Shown: piece after piece, positions 43,082-53,039 of the stretch
Numbering within the stretch: position 1 is the stretch's first letter
Layout: the number at the start of each line of letters is the position of its first letter
Origin: Rachicladosporium sp. CCFEE 5018
Taxonomy: Eukaryota; Ascomycota; Dothideomycetes; Cladosporiales; Cladosporiaceae
Length of the DNA: 64,000 bases
Direction of reading: 5' to 3'
Assembly (NCBI GenBank): GCA_002077045.2
Contig: KZ111142.1
Coordinates: 468,531 to 532,530 of the forward strand
Notes under the pieces: model-generated
What the model saw: the letters and a program-made list of their open reading frames with translations, nothing else
What the model was told of the DNA's origin: nothing
Databases searched by the model: none
Translations under genes and position numbers: made by a program

Positions 43082-44481
43082 CGCGACTTGTCCTCCCTGT
43101 ATCCAGTGTCGCCGTGTTCAAGTCTCGCTCATGGGTATTCCTGTGGTGTCTCGTCGTCTTGTGCGGTGTCGAATCCGCCAGGCGTGTACATTGCGCTATC
43201 TCGCCGCGCTCTCGTTGCTAAGTCCTACAGCGGAAGCATGGACGTCGACGGTGAGGAGAAGAGCGGGAAAAGAAGACGACACCGACACCTACTGTACCGT
43301 GGGACTGCCGCGCCTGCGTGGCTGTCCAGCGTGTGATAAGCAAGATCTCGGCCAAGCGACTCGCACTTCAGCTGCTCCACTTTGGCGTGCGACGCCCACG
43401 CATTGCTCTATCCGGCTGCCGTGGCGTTCTCGGAACTGCGGATGGCTGAGTCTTAAAGAGGCGCGGTCTCCGAAAGCATTGTGGTTTCAATGCATTACTT
43501 TGGAGGTGATAACAGCATCTCCAGCAACGTGAAGCTGTACTGGGATCTCCATCGTAACGATGCGCAACGACTGACGTTCGTCCCCGAGACCCTTCAGATT
43601 GGAGACTCCAGCATGGTCTGGGCCCAGATCCAGATGCTCGGTTTTCGGGCACGGAGCCTGCCAAACACGTGGCACGGATGTTGACAACCGAGAGACCAAA
43701 GAGTGGGGGAGTCGACACGGACACGCACGGCATCGCCTGCCTGTGCGTTTACAGACAGTAGCACGTCCTTGACTCGGGCTTCACGTGCACGAGTGAGACA
43801 AGAAGTCGGCCTACAGCGTGCACGATCGGCTTGCCGAACTTCCTTGCTGATGCTGAATGTGCTACTCCCGAGATCTCAGTCTTCTGGATAATGCCAGAGC
43901 TGTCCTACTACAAATGCACACTATGTGGAAGTAGTCTTGCTGTTCGAGAGGGGGAGGAAAGGATAGCCTGCCTTACGCGTACAGCTGCAACTCGTCTCTT
44001 ACACCACTGGCGGATACGGTGCGAATGACCGAAGCCTAGCAAGGAGTGCCGCGACTGTCGCCCTGCCCACGGGCATTCAGACATGAGTGGTCCCCACCAG
44101 CCAACTTGCCAATGCTGCATTCCAGCGGCATGGCATATTATATCGGCGCTCTCACTCGCGAGCATTACTTGAGCGGCATTTGCACCCAGACTGTCACTGG
44201 AAGGTCGATGTACTCGTCTAGTCAGGCTGATCTCGATGTTCCTTGGATGTAATTCTACTTGTCACCGCTGCGTAAACTTACTTCTAGTGAGTAACCCTGT
44301 GGCGACTTCCTGTGCCCATAGCATACGCATCGCCATGTCTGCAGTCTACGAAAAGTGCTGAGAGGACGAAGTAGCCAAAAATTCAAACATCTCGATATCG
44401 CAGTCTCTTCTGTCGCATCCGCTGTGCATTCCCATCTTTGTGCTCACCAGACGGACGATCTGCTCAGCAAGCACAGTATGA
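43082..44481. other. Long intergenic region at the edge of the accessory block
   Basis: About 1.4 kb with only short overlapping frames (the longest about 178 codons, antisense-like). No domain, splice structure or repeat was recognised. It separates the receptor gene from the F-box-like family. Confidence 0.5.
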
Positions 44482-45372
44482 TTAGACACCCGGCAGAGAG
44501 CACAGCGGTACAACGGTCAATCCAATCTCTCCCCCGTCCCCGGATGGATTGAAAAGCAGAAAGTTGTCAGAAAGAGTGAAAATGGTAAGTTGGCCAGCGA
44601 CGCACGACAGCGACTGGTCAGACCTGATGGAACAAGTGGCGACCACCCTGTTGTACGTGGCGATATTTTCGGCTGAGAAAAGAGAGACGTATTCAGCACC
44701 CCCGTTGCCGCCAGTGGAGTCGACGAGTATACGCCCCGCTGTGTCTTTCAGGGCGCCGTTGTCGAGATAGAAGCCTTGAGGGGTCACATTTGGAGTTGGA
44801 CTGGAGAGTACCTCTCGTGGAGTGTGATCACAGACCTTAGGTCCAGAACTACATGAGACAGAGCGCATCGTATGATGCGCTGCACGCTTCTCTGGGCGCG
44901 GGTCAGCCAAGGCCTCGATTTCCGCATCAAGCCGCTGACTCAAGCGTGTGGAGGCCACCGGATCGGCGTCCTCAAGAGCGATACGATCCGCAGCCTTGTC
45001 ACTGATTACCTGCAAGCGTTTCCCCAGTGTAGAGCAGTCGAGAGGCAGTGTCCAGGAGGCGTAGCTGCTGGCGAAGCGGAGATGGCGGGGACGTCCAAGT
45101 CGCGATGACCTGGGCAAGCTTTTGAGCCAGCGCGCGCAGAGAATCACGCGTTTTCCGGTGCTTAGGCTGCTGAAGTCAAAGCTGGTGGTGAAGAGGTAAT
45201 TGTTGAGGAAAGCTGTTCTTGTGGCTTGATTGAGGTGGATGTGGTAGGGCGGGCGCCAGATTGCTGTTATGAAGGTGTGCTGGTTGGAGTCGAATTGTAG
45301 GGTAGAATCTCTAATGATCTCGTAGAGCTCTGGAGGCAGGCTGTGGATGCTGGTGATGAGTGCGCTGTCCAT
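44482..45372 (-). CDS. F-box-like family protein, member A
   Basis: I choose ATG at 45372 (296 residues, AAC before it); the frame is open further upstream, with another ATG at 45465. The N-terminus has an F-box-like helix, SIHSLPPELYEIIRDSTLQF. Then follow AIWRPPYHIHLNQATRTAFL, YLFTTSFDFSS and ILCARWLKSLPRSS, the order of motifs shared with the three copies at 45632-46299, 50109-50632 and 50968-51531. RHLRFASSY and LDCSTLGKRLQ also recur in the copy next door. The C-terminal 110 residues are unlike the sister copies. F-box-like proteins link targets to SCF ubiquitin ligases, but the match is limited to the LPxEL helix, so the function is unknown. The family looks lineage-specific. Confidence 0.6.
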   Translation of the reverse strand: MDSALITSIHSLPPELYEIIRDSTLQFDSNQHTFITAIWRPPYHIHLNQATRTAFLNNYLFTTSFDFSSLSTGKRVILCARWLKSLPRSSRLGRPRHLRFASSYASWTLPLDCSTLGKRLQVISDKAADRIALEDADPVASTRLSQRLDAEIEALADPRPEKRAAHHTMRSVSCSSGPKVCDHTPREVLSSPTPNVTPQGFYLDNGALKDTAGRILVDSTGGNGGAEYVSLFSAENIATYNRVVATCSIRSDQSLSCVAGQLTIFTLSDNFLLFNPSGDGGEIGLTVVPLCSLPGV

Positions 45373-45631
45373 GTTGCTCAGTCTGGACGATGCGGACGGA
45401 GCAGGGTTGGCGGATGGCTCAACGCGACGATGAGAGGAGTGAGCATCTTCGTGTGACGGCTGCATCTTCAGCAGGACGATCAAGTGCTCGTGGCAGCTTG
45501 TCTTTGGGTGTCTTTGAAGAGCTTGTGCACGCACTGTCAGAATGCAGAAGAAGCGTCGAAGTTCATGTTGCAAGATGCGAGCGGGTTACTAAGGGCAGGC
45601 GCGACCCATGACACTCTGGCACGAATCAGCG

Positions 45632-46299
45632 TCAAAAGCTAGTCCTAAACCTTTCACACTCCTCCTTCACTGCCTTGACCAATTCTCGCTTCGCATCATA
45701 GCAATTGACATGCACCCACGCCTCTCTTACCACCCCATCCGCTCCACACCACAGCACCTTCGTCTCCGTACGCTCGGGCGTGTACCATAGCCAAGCCCCG
45801 TTCTCCCAGATGAAGGTGACAGACTCTCTTCTGTGAGTAATAGGCCAATCTCCACGGCCTGACGACTAGTCCAATCTACCAACCTCCGACAAGTCACGGG
45901 CTCGAAGACATTGAGGTCCAGACGTACTGACTTCTCGTTGGGACATTGAAGGATTCTATTCCAGAGGTTTGAGCAATTCAAGGGTGGAGAGGGGGGTAGA
46001 TCGTAGCTGGCTGCGAAGCGGATGTGGCGAATCTTGGCTTGCGAGGACCGGGGCAGGTGCTTGAGCCAGCGAGCGCAGAGCCCGACGCCAGCAGTCGTGT
46101 CGGCTTGACCGCTGAAGTCGAAGATGTGGGTTGCGTAGTAAGGTGCTGTGTGAGTGCGGCGAGTGGCGGTGTTGAGTTGATGCACAGGGGGAGGGCACCA
46201 GACATTGTCCACTGAAATCACCCTCGGGTTCCCGGTGTCGTCTGGATCGAGGACGAGGTCTTCGATGAGGGCGAAGAGCTCCAAGGGCAGGGCATGCAT
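45632..46299 (-). pseudogene. F-box-like family, member B, frameshifted
   Basis: ATG at 46299 opens MHALPLELFALIEDLVL, then the family blocks VWCPPPVHQLNTATRR, YYATHIFDFSG, GLCARWLKHLPRSS, RHIRFAASY and LNCSNLWNRIL. The annotated-length frame stops at 45727. Just after AVEIGLLLTEES, however, the adjacent frame continues with clearly protein-like sequence, SVTFIWENGAWLWYTPERT and TKVLWCGADGVVREAWV, ending at 45632. The switch lies in a GAGAG run near 45830, where one extra AG pair explains it. Without it the protein would be about 222 residues. The segment before the switch aligns with coding sequence in member A, so an intron is unlikely. Either this copy is decaying or the assembly has a two-base error. 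Confidence 0.6.
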
Positions 46300-47143
46300 G
46301 CGGAGGCTGAGGTTGCTGTGGATACTGACCAGCGGCTCGAGTCAGGAGAGGTATCGGCGGATCAGGAGGCTAGACACGTCAAGTTTCTAGAGTTCTGACC
46401 GAAGTAGTGGCCGAAGCATGTCTTTCAGAGTGGACGACGTCCCAATACCTGTGCGTTGGTATTCAAATTGCGACTCGACCAACGCTCATTGATCAGCAGA
46501 GGTTCCCCTGCGCGATGCAAATCAGCCGACTCCTACATGGAATTCAACGATAGCTTCTGATTAGACACATTTGGAGTGCCTCCATCTGCCCTGCTGATTG
46601 AGGCTGTGCTCGATGCCTGCGCTGTGTCACAATCTATTAGGCTCGAGAAGCCAGCACATCGAGTGCCTTGTTGACACTCGTATGGGAGCTCTCTGAAAGG
46701 TAAGCATTCGAGCGTAATAGCTACTGCTTGACTGCGAACAGAAACAATGAGTCTGTGGCCCGGTCAACGCAGGAAGAAGGGGATGTGGTTGCGTTCAGAC
46801 AGACATGATTCGCGCCTCGGGCTTCGCCCAAGCTCCGGGTATTCGCTCCGGGTACTCTTTAAGCTGGCGAGACACCGGTCAAATCAAGCAAGCGTCCTCT
46901 TCGCGGGAACTGTCACGACATAGCCTACCGCAGACGCGATGTCAGCCTGCTATGCTTGTTATCCCGAGTGCCCGTTGTGCCTTATAAAGAGCCTGTCGCG
47001 CAACCGTAAGACAGGATGTTACAACGCAAGCCTTCTAGCCACATGTCAACGTCTTTACGCTGTTAGCCCCTCACCGTTACTGTCCGCTTTCACGAGACTA
47101 ACGCTCGAGTCAAACATTTGGAACAGAGACCCGCCGTGCCATC
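46300..47143. other. Intergenic region
   Basis: About 840 bases between divergent genes. Only a few frames near 60-70 codons occur. No domain or repeat is recognised. It should contain the cupin promoter. Confidence 0.55.
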
Positions 47144-47658
47144 ATGGTCTACTCTGAAGTCGCCCAAATGGAAGAGCCAGTTTACGACGTAAAGTAGGCT
47201 TCGCCTCTGTTCATGTCTCTGCCGCATCTAGGCTAACGAATCCCTCGAGCTCTCCCTTCCCGTCACTCGAACTGGTCTATAAATACAGACTCATCAACAC
47301 CCCCGACAAGAGCATGATTGGCCTTAAAGTCACATTCCCGCCCGGAGCTTGCACGCCGCCTCACACTCACCACGGCGCCTCTGTAGCTGTGGTCGTGCTC
47401 AGTGGCACTGTTCTCAATAAGATGAACGACGAACCAATGGCAGTGCTGAGTGCCGGTGAAAGCTTCTATGAGGCTCCAGGCTGTAGGCATCGGATTAGTG
47501 ACAATGCGTCCAAGACAGAAGCGGCGAGCATTCTTGCTACGCTGGTCATGGAGACTGCGAAGGCCGACTCAATCATTGAGGCGCATGGGCCGTTTGGGCT
47601 CGTTGTGATTGACGAAGAGTATCTAGAAGCCGTGATGAAGAAGATGGCGGCGGTCTAG
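47144..47658 (+). CDS. Small cupin-domain protein
   Basis: Exon 1 is 47144-47193 and exon 2 is 47250-47658; intron 47194-47249 (56 bases, phase 2) has donor GTAGGC, branch site GCTAAC and acceptor CTCGAG, giving 152 residues. A shorter 38-base intron with acceptor ATCTAG also keeps frame. The single cupin barrel shows the first metal motif GACTPPHTHHGASVAV (His about 55, 57, 58), GTVLNKMND, and the second motif ESFYEAPGCRHRISDN (His about 97). Such small proteins act as dioxygenases, isomerases or metal-dependent hydrolases; none can be chosen here. It is tail-to-tail with the Zn2Cys6 regulator. Confidence 0.82.
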
Positions 47659-47782
47659 GTGATAGAAAACTCTTGCATACATGTTGGCAGCAAGTGGTCC
47701 CAGTCCTCGCCGGCCATTCTGCTGTTGCCTCCTCGATCAAGGGTCATATCACCGGAACCAGTAGTACCTCTCTTGCGATCGC

Positions 47783-49583
47783 TTAGACTTCCTGCAGACT
47801 CCGCTCCGCCCTGGGCCAGATCTTAGCGAACGACTTCAAGCACCCAATGCCAAATCGTACTTGTTCCCTCGTCATCACAGCACTCGAGACCAGAAGCTCG
47901 CACTTGCACGCGGCAATCAGGGAGATGGTGGCATTGACGAGCATGCAGATGGTGAATGGTGTATGCTCGCTTGGTAAAGTCGGCCGTGCAAGTATTTTCA
48001 TCTGTGTCGAAGCTGCTTTCATGCACCATGTAGTGTGAGATTCCCCAGAGGCGGGAGAGACGTGCAGTGTATCGCTAAACGAGGTCGTCGGGCAACTTGA
48101 GAATATTTCCATTGGGTCAAAGAGTAAGCCCGAGAAACGTCTGTGTAATGCGACGGTGGAACTGTCACACCGAAGTCAGTTGAGGTTGTGTTGTCTGTCT
48201 CGAAAAGCGAGATTCGGGGTGAGATGTTCCGTGAAGAGGCAGACGAAGTCGCGGACCGTCAGTCAGACTTACGCGTGGATTGCCATGTGCGCTTGATACA
48301 TGAGCTCGTCAGTGTCAGAGTCCCAAAGATGGGCTTGTGTCTTGGACTCCGGCAATAGCAGTAGCCAGGCTTGAGTCGAGATGGCGAGCGTTTCGAAGGG
48401 ATGCATGCTAGTGCGGATAGCGGTGCTTTCTTTTGCGTGGTCGGTTGCATGACTTAGGGCTCGGAGAGCGCCAATGAGGTAGGCAAACGAGGAAAACACA
48501 TGATTCTCAGTGGTGAACTCCCGGGAATCGAAGTCTTTGCAGGTCTTGGGAGTGGGCACGACCTGTCAAAGGTAAGCGCTGAAGACCGTTCTCCAAACGA
48601 CTGGGTCAGGGTTTCGAGCATACACCTGATTCGTACCCGCTCTCCTCACATGGAAGTTCAGTCGTTATGTCGGGTCTACATATTAAGGATGACGTGCTGT
48701 GCAACATAGCTGCGTAATAAGCATCAACAATACAGATCTGCCACCATGTCCTCCGCCAGCTTTCCTCCAGCGCTGGCATGCCCAATCCGTGTGCAGTCGC
48801 GAAATTGCAGCTCTGCATGGATATCGAGAGTGCAATTCGAATCGCGAGGTCCATCTCATCTCGGGAGTCCTGTTCTGATCCGCACCAATACAGAGCAATA
48901 GAGTTCAATAAAAGGCATTGTGCCGAGAACGCGTCCTGCACTGGATCTGCACCATAAGCTACAAGACCTGCGATCTTATTGGGAGTGCGGTTTGCCGAGG
49001 GAGTATATAAGGATCCAACTGATCGCATCACCTCTAGGAGAAGAGTAAGATCGGAACGAGCGCTCAACTGGCCGAAAAGTTTGACGAGATGGCAGTAAGG
49101 AAGCACACACGGATGCAAGCGGTGAAAATTCCTGTAATACAGATCGATGGTGTAATCGTCGGGCATGTCCAGAACGTGATCCGCAAAGTTTTGTAACGAC
49201 GCAGGCCCCGAGTCAATCGGCGACGGAAGCGATGTCAATGCTGCGTGTGAGGCATGTTCTACAACGAGATTCGCGTTGATGTCAATCGTATCATGCTGAA
49301 AATCGCTCTCGCTCCTCGATTGACGGGAAGCGGCTGAATTTTGAGCCTGCGAATTCTCACGTTGATCCTGCACCCTGCGTCGACGTTCCGCAAGTGCTTT
49401 CCTTGTAAGGCCACCCCGTCGGGAGTCGAGGAAGTAGCAGTCTTTCTGCTCAGCAGCGCATCGATTGCATCCAGGCCGGTTACCCTCGCACTTGACATGG
49501 CGTTGACGGCATGGTACACAGGCGAGCGAGGAGCGGTTGATAGTTGATGATGACCGACGACGACTCTGAGGTAAGGATTCCAT
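47783..49583 (-). CDS. Zn2Cys6 fungal transcription factor
   Basis: Three exons, 49583-48624, 48562-48273 and 48161-47783, with introns of 61 and 111 bases, give 542 residues. The binuclear zinc cluster is complete near the N-terminus: Cys at about 22, 25, 32, 39, 42 and 49, the standard C-x2-C-x6-C-x6-C-x2-C-x6-C spacing. A basic linker (RKALAERRRRVQDQ) follows. The middle homology region shows MPDDYTIDLYYRNFHRLHPC, ALYWCGSEQDSRDEMDLAIRIAL and LEESWRRTWWQICIVDAYYA, typical of the fungal-specific transcription-factor domain. Splicing then restores GYESGVVPTPKTCKDF and AIHASTVALHRRFSG. Targets are unknown; the convergent cupin gene is a neighbour but not a proven target. Overall length is slightly short for the class. 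Confidence 0.88.
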
Positions 49584-50108
49584 GAAGATGGAAGCGTTAC
49601 ATAGCAGTCTGAGGAGTTCGATAATGTCGAGAAAGTCAACACGTGATGTATGTATGAATGAATGAATGAATGAAAGAGGTTGTGGTTTTGCTCAAGTGGA
49701 CATGACTCGCGCCGCGGCAGACTCCACTTCGGCGGCTGCCCTGTGGTCTGTCCCGCCAACGCATCGCTGCACGAGTGAAAATCGCTATGTGATTGAGAGC
49801 GAAGACAAACAGCATCGACTTTGCTAATGACATTGACAAATGTAGTTAAGAATTGGAAATCTTGCTGTTCTGGATGAATTAATCTTCTCGAGCTCTCACC
49901 GTACAAAGTGGCCAATGTCAATCCACCACGGAAAGTATGCCGGCCACTCAATAACAAAGGCCATAGCTCTGCTTCGAGTCGAGTCAATTAAAGCTGTATC
50001 AGCTGGTCCATTGTCTCATTATGGCCCTCCATACCTACCTGAAAGATCCGCTCCTATGCATGCCTATAGTAGTACGTCCACTCCATCCTCGGCGTCGCTT
50101 CACTGTGG
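49584..50108. other. Intergenic, promoter side of the Zn2Cys6 gene
   Basis: About 525 bases upstream of the regulator. It contains a small tetranucleotide repeat at 49654-49673. Overlapping frames are extensions or shadows without features. Confidence 0.55.
49654..49673. repeat. (ATGA)5 microsatellite
   Basis: Five perfect tandem copies of ATGA, followed by an imperfect AAG. It lies about 70 bases upstream of the Zn2Cys6 start codon and may vary in length between strains. Confidence 0.9.
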
Positions 50109-50632
50109 TCAGGCAAGAAGAAGCATGTCTGTATCGCTTCTTGCTGTTTCCCAAAGGCCCGATCGCGCCATGATCCTGCGTTCGGTCCACCCAGGCGCGG
50201 GTCCACGTTCTACTTCTCCGGTGTAGCAATAGTTGAGTTCATCCCAGCGGCATCGTTTGTCTGCCCTGCAGGCGCACTTTGCTGGAGCTGTTGCTTCTCT
50301 CACATCACGCACTGGTTCAGAGAGACCAGGCGGGCCGTCGAGCCGAATGGTGTTGATCTTGAGCTGCGACTCAGGTCAATAGAGATTCCAGCCATCGAAT
50401 GCAGGTTGTGGCGTCTTTGATTTCGAAGGTCGAATGGCAGTAGGAATCTTTGACCGAGCGCGCTCGGGAGACGCGGTGCGCCTGCAGATCAGAAGGTAGA
50501 GAGTAGCAGCCAGCTTTGATCAACCATTGCCTGCGGTCCATTCGTGGATACGAAAGCTTTCACCATGTCTGCTAGCTACTGTGGAAGTGTCGCATTCATG
50601 ACTCCGTCGAAGGTGCGTGTAGGTTGTGCCAT
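50109..50632 (-). pseudogene. F-box-like family, member C, nonsense and frameshift mutations
   Basis: ATG at 50632 starts MAQPTRTFDGVMNATLPQ, parallel to MAQQRHTFAGALIENLPQ of the intact copy at 51531. The next codon, Glu in the sister, is TAG here; beyond it LADMVKAFV continues the alignment. A later frame carries LQAHR, then DSYCHSTFEIKDATTCIRWLESL, matching the LNxAxR, TxFxF and CxRWLxSL blocks of the family. A further stop and frame change near 50380 leads into a last open stretch ending at 50109, whose first residues, KINTIRLDGPPG, fit the strand after the RWL block. At least two separate lesions are present, so decay is more likely than sequencing error. The first lesion is G to T, not the C to T expected from repeat-induced point mutation. 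Confidence 0.6.
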
Positions 50633-50967
50633 GGTAGCTCGCTCGGTGGCTCGGGAATTTCGAAAATTGTAGCGTGAATCATTGAATAGATCACAGTCGA
50701 GCGTGTCGCACAGTAGTAGTCCTGGAGGTAGAGAGTCGAACATGGGGCAGTTTGTATCTATATGTATGTGGTCGACATGTACTCTTGCATTTGACTTTCC
50801 CAAGAGTGTGGTCAGCATCAATGGGAGTTCGCATGCTGGTGATGGGTAAGAGATCCACTAATACGTCTCATACGCCGATTTGCTGTGTCAGCTACATCTC
50901 CGATCACTGATAGACAGAGCTCCAGAAAGGGATACCAAAGGCGGCATCGTCAATGTTGACTGCCCAA
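50633..50967. other. Spacer between family copies
   Basis: About 335 bases between members C and D. A frame continuing upstream from member C is open but shows no similarity to the family. No other feature is supported. Confidence 0.55.
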
Positions 50968-51531
50968 TCATACTGCAGCCAGTGATACAGTCTCCAGCGT
51001 CAATTCGCCTTTTCGCCAGCTCTCAAGATCTTTCGGCCAAATGCTAGGCTTGTCCGAATCGATCGTCGATTTACAAACGCTACAAGTGGCGAAAATCTTC
51101 CAATACTTGACTCTCTTCCGACATATGTCGCAAGCTCTGATTACCCACCAGCGGTACAAGTTTATTAAGAGACTGGGTAGGATTCCAGGGTTTCTGGGAT
51201 GTGGAGAGCGTAGCCGAAGACCCCACCAATCTCCACGCCGATGAATCGCGTCCCGGACCTCGAGCGGTATCGAGTCGATCCAGCAGTCACTGACATCTGG
51301 TCTGTCGGCTTGAACTTCCATGGTGAAGGTCGTGTAGCGGTAGTAGTCGATGAGCAGGTGCTTTCTGTACGCCTGGTTGACTTGGAGGATGCTGGGTGGG
51401 TGATAACCGGCTTTGATTGTCTGATTCACGGTATAGTCGTTCTTGAACAACAGCTCCGCGATCACGTCCACTAGCTCCTGCGGGAGGTTCTCGATCAGTG
51501 CTCCAGCGAAGGTGTGACGTTGCTGAGCCAT
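50968..51531 (-). CDS. F-box-like family protein, member D
   Basis: An intact frame of 187 residues from ATG at 51531. It has the F-box-like helix LIENLPQELVDVIAELLF, then AGYHPPSILQVNQAYRKHLL, YYRYTTFTMEVQ and DCWIDSIPLEVRDAIH, the same block order as members A to C but with DCWIDSIP in place of CARWLKSLP. The C-terminal part differs: two CxxC pairs (ACDICRKRVKYWKIFATCSVCK) could form a zinc-binding knuckle, followed by WPKDLESWRKGELTLE. This end is absent from the sister copies. Its function is unknown. It sits 335 bases upstream of the broken member C in the same orientation, as if from a tandem duplication. Confidence 0.55.
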   Translation of the reverse strand: MAQQRHTFAGALIENLPQELVDVIAELLFKNDYTVNQTIKAGYHPPSILQVNQAYRKHLLIDYYRYTTFTMEVQADRPDVSDCWIDSIPLEVRDAIHRRGDWWGLRLRSPHPRNPGILPSLLINLYRWWVIRACDICRKRVKYWKIFATCSVCKSTIDSDKPSIWPKDLESWRKGELTLETVSLAAV

Positions 51532-52416
51532 AACGTAGCGGGTTTGCGGCTCCTTGATCGACTAGTAGTACAGACGTCGCAAGTTGTTCATCCGCGCGGG
51601 TGTAGGTGATGTTCTGATCAAAAGTATGCAGCAGCTCGGCTGCACATTTTGAATCCGCTATTGTGATTCATGCAAGTTGCCAAGCTTGCAGTCAGCCAAT
51701 GTTGGAGATGGTATAGGTCAGTCAGATTGGCCACCGTGAACCGAGTTCGGCTTTCTGTCCGAAACTACACAACTGCAATAGTCTCTTCCAGGTACTGTCG
51801 ACACGCTGTGGCATCGTGTGGCCTCCGTTGAGGCCCTCGAAAGCTGCGCCAAATAAATAGATCGATTGAGTCCGCCGAGAGTGACGGCGCTGATAGGCAT
51901 GACCTGCAAGAGCTACAGACCACGTAGTACCTTCAGAGTCTTCCAGTATGTTTGTGTGCATACCATGCTGCTAACAAATGCTGCGACTTGTGATACAATG
52001 AGGCTTGAAGCCGTACATGAAAAGTCTCTTCCATGATCGAGTTGTGGCCATCCAGTCTCGTGCAGCGAAGTCCAGGCGTTGCCGTTCCGCGTGATTCCAG
52101 GACACTACTGACGACCAGGTCTTTCAGACATCATCAAAAGTGCGCTTTGGAGCAAGGCGATGTGCAGCTCAGGAGATATAAGTCAATTGCTGAGCCTCGT
52201 ACTTGCTCAGTCTCAACATCAGCCTTTGCGATTGTCGCTCAGGCCCTTGCGCGGCATGTACCTTTCCCTTCACTCCCTCGTACCTTCCCTCAGTCCTGCC
52301 CTCCTTTCTCTTTCCTTCACTCACTAGCGCACCGTTCACACAGCTGCGGCGAAATGTTGTCCACCTCCTTCGAACACTTCTCATCGACATTTTCATAACC
52401 ACCCGAACGACATCAG
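51532..52416. other. Intergenic region with pyrimidine-rich tract
   Basis: About 885 bases. Short overlapping frames only. A CT-rich stretch at about 52258-52325 resembles a fungal core promoter leading into the next gene, whose first exon could not be fixed. Confidence 0.45.
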
Positions 52417-52948
52417 GTGGTTCGATCATTGATCCGCTAGGACATCTCCTGGACACTGTGAGTAGTCTCTGTTCATACACGATGGGTTTAGAGGCATGCG
52501 CTAACCTTCAAAGATAAATCTTCACCTCAAAGGATCCTGACTTATCAGGATTCTGCTTCGGCTTCGCAATAGTACGTGACCGTCCATGCCCTGAGTACTT
52601 CCTGCCGTAAGCGCATCCACTGACAATGAATTACAGGAGCCGCCCAAGAATACCCCGGCTTTGAACGCCGCCCGTCCCGCCAACACGAATGGCAATACCC
52701 GCCCTCCTGGGTGCACAAGCGGGACGGTCAATGGCTTGGGCCAGCCAGTCGGGCCCCCATCGGAGGCGAGTGAGGTGGAGCAGAGTGACGACGAAGCCGC
52801 TCTGCATCACTTGGGGATCGTCTGGGCTCGCTTGGACCAGGCTGGCCTTCACAATGCTGCGAACGTGCTGAAGCTGTTCATTGTGAATGTCTTCAGTGAG
52901 CAGGCGTTCACTGATACGTCGACTCACGCCATTCAGCATGAGATCTGA
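52417..52948 (+). CDS. Unrecognised spliced protein, start not found
   Basis: Three exons fit in frame. The first ends at 52458 before a GTGAGT donor (reading IDPLGHLLDT); the second, 52533-52571, reads DPDLSGFCFGFAI; the third is 52637-52948, starting EPPKNTPALN. Intron 1 (74 bases) and intron 2 (65 bases, donor GTACGT) keep phase 0. The C-terminal part, EAALHHLGIVWARLDQAGL and NAANVLKLFIVNVFSEQ, looks like two amphipathic helices of a folded domain. No ATG is found in the frame of the first exon, so at least one upstream exon is missing from the model. The family is not recognised. The 3' end faces the DUF866 gene 91 bases away. Confidence 0.4.
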
Positions 52949-53039
52949 GCGGTCTTTATCTGCTTCGGTGCAAGGATGGTTTCGCGTGGCGTCTCGGGGA
53001 TTTGGAGATGAGTTGGGGTGGAGGGATTTATAGATACTG

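Noticed and set aside
45830..45960. Intron with GTCAGT or GTACGT donor in member B
   Set aside because: The removed part aligns with coding sequence in member A, so a frameshift fits better.
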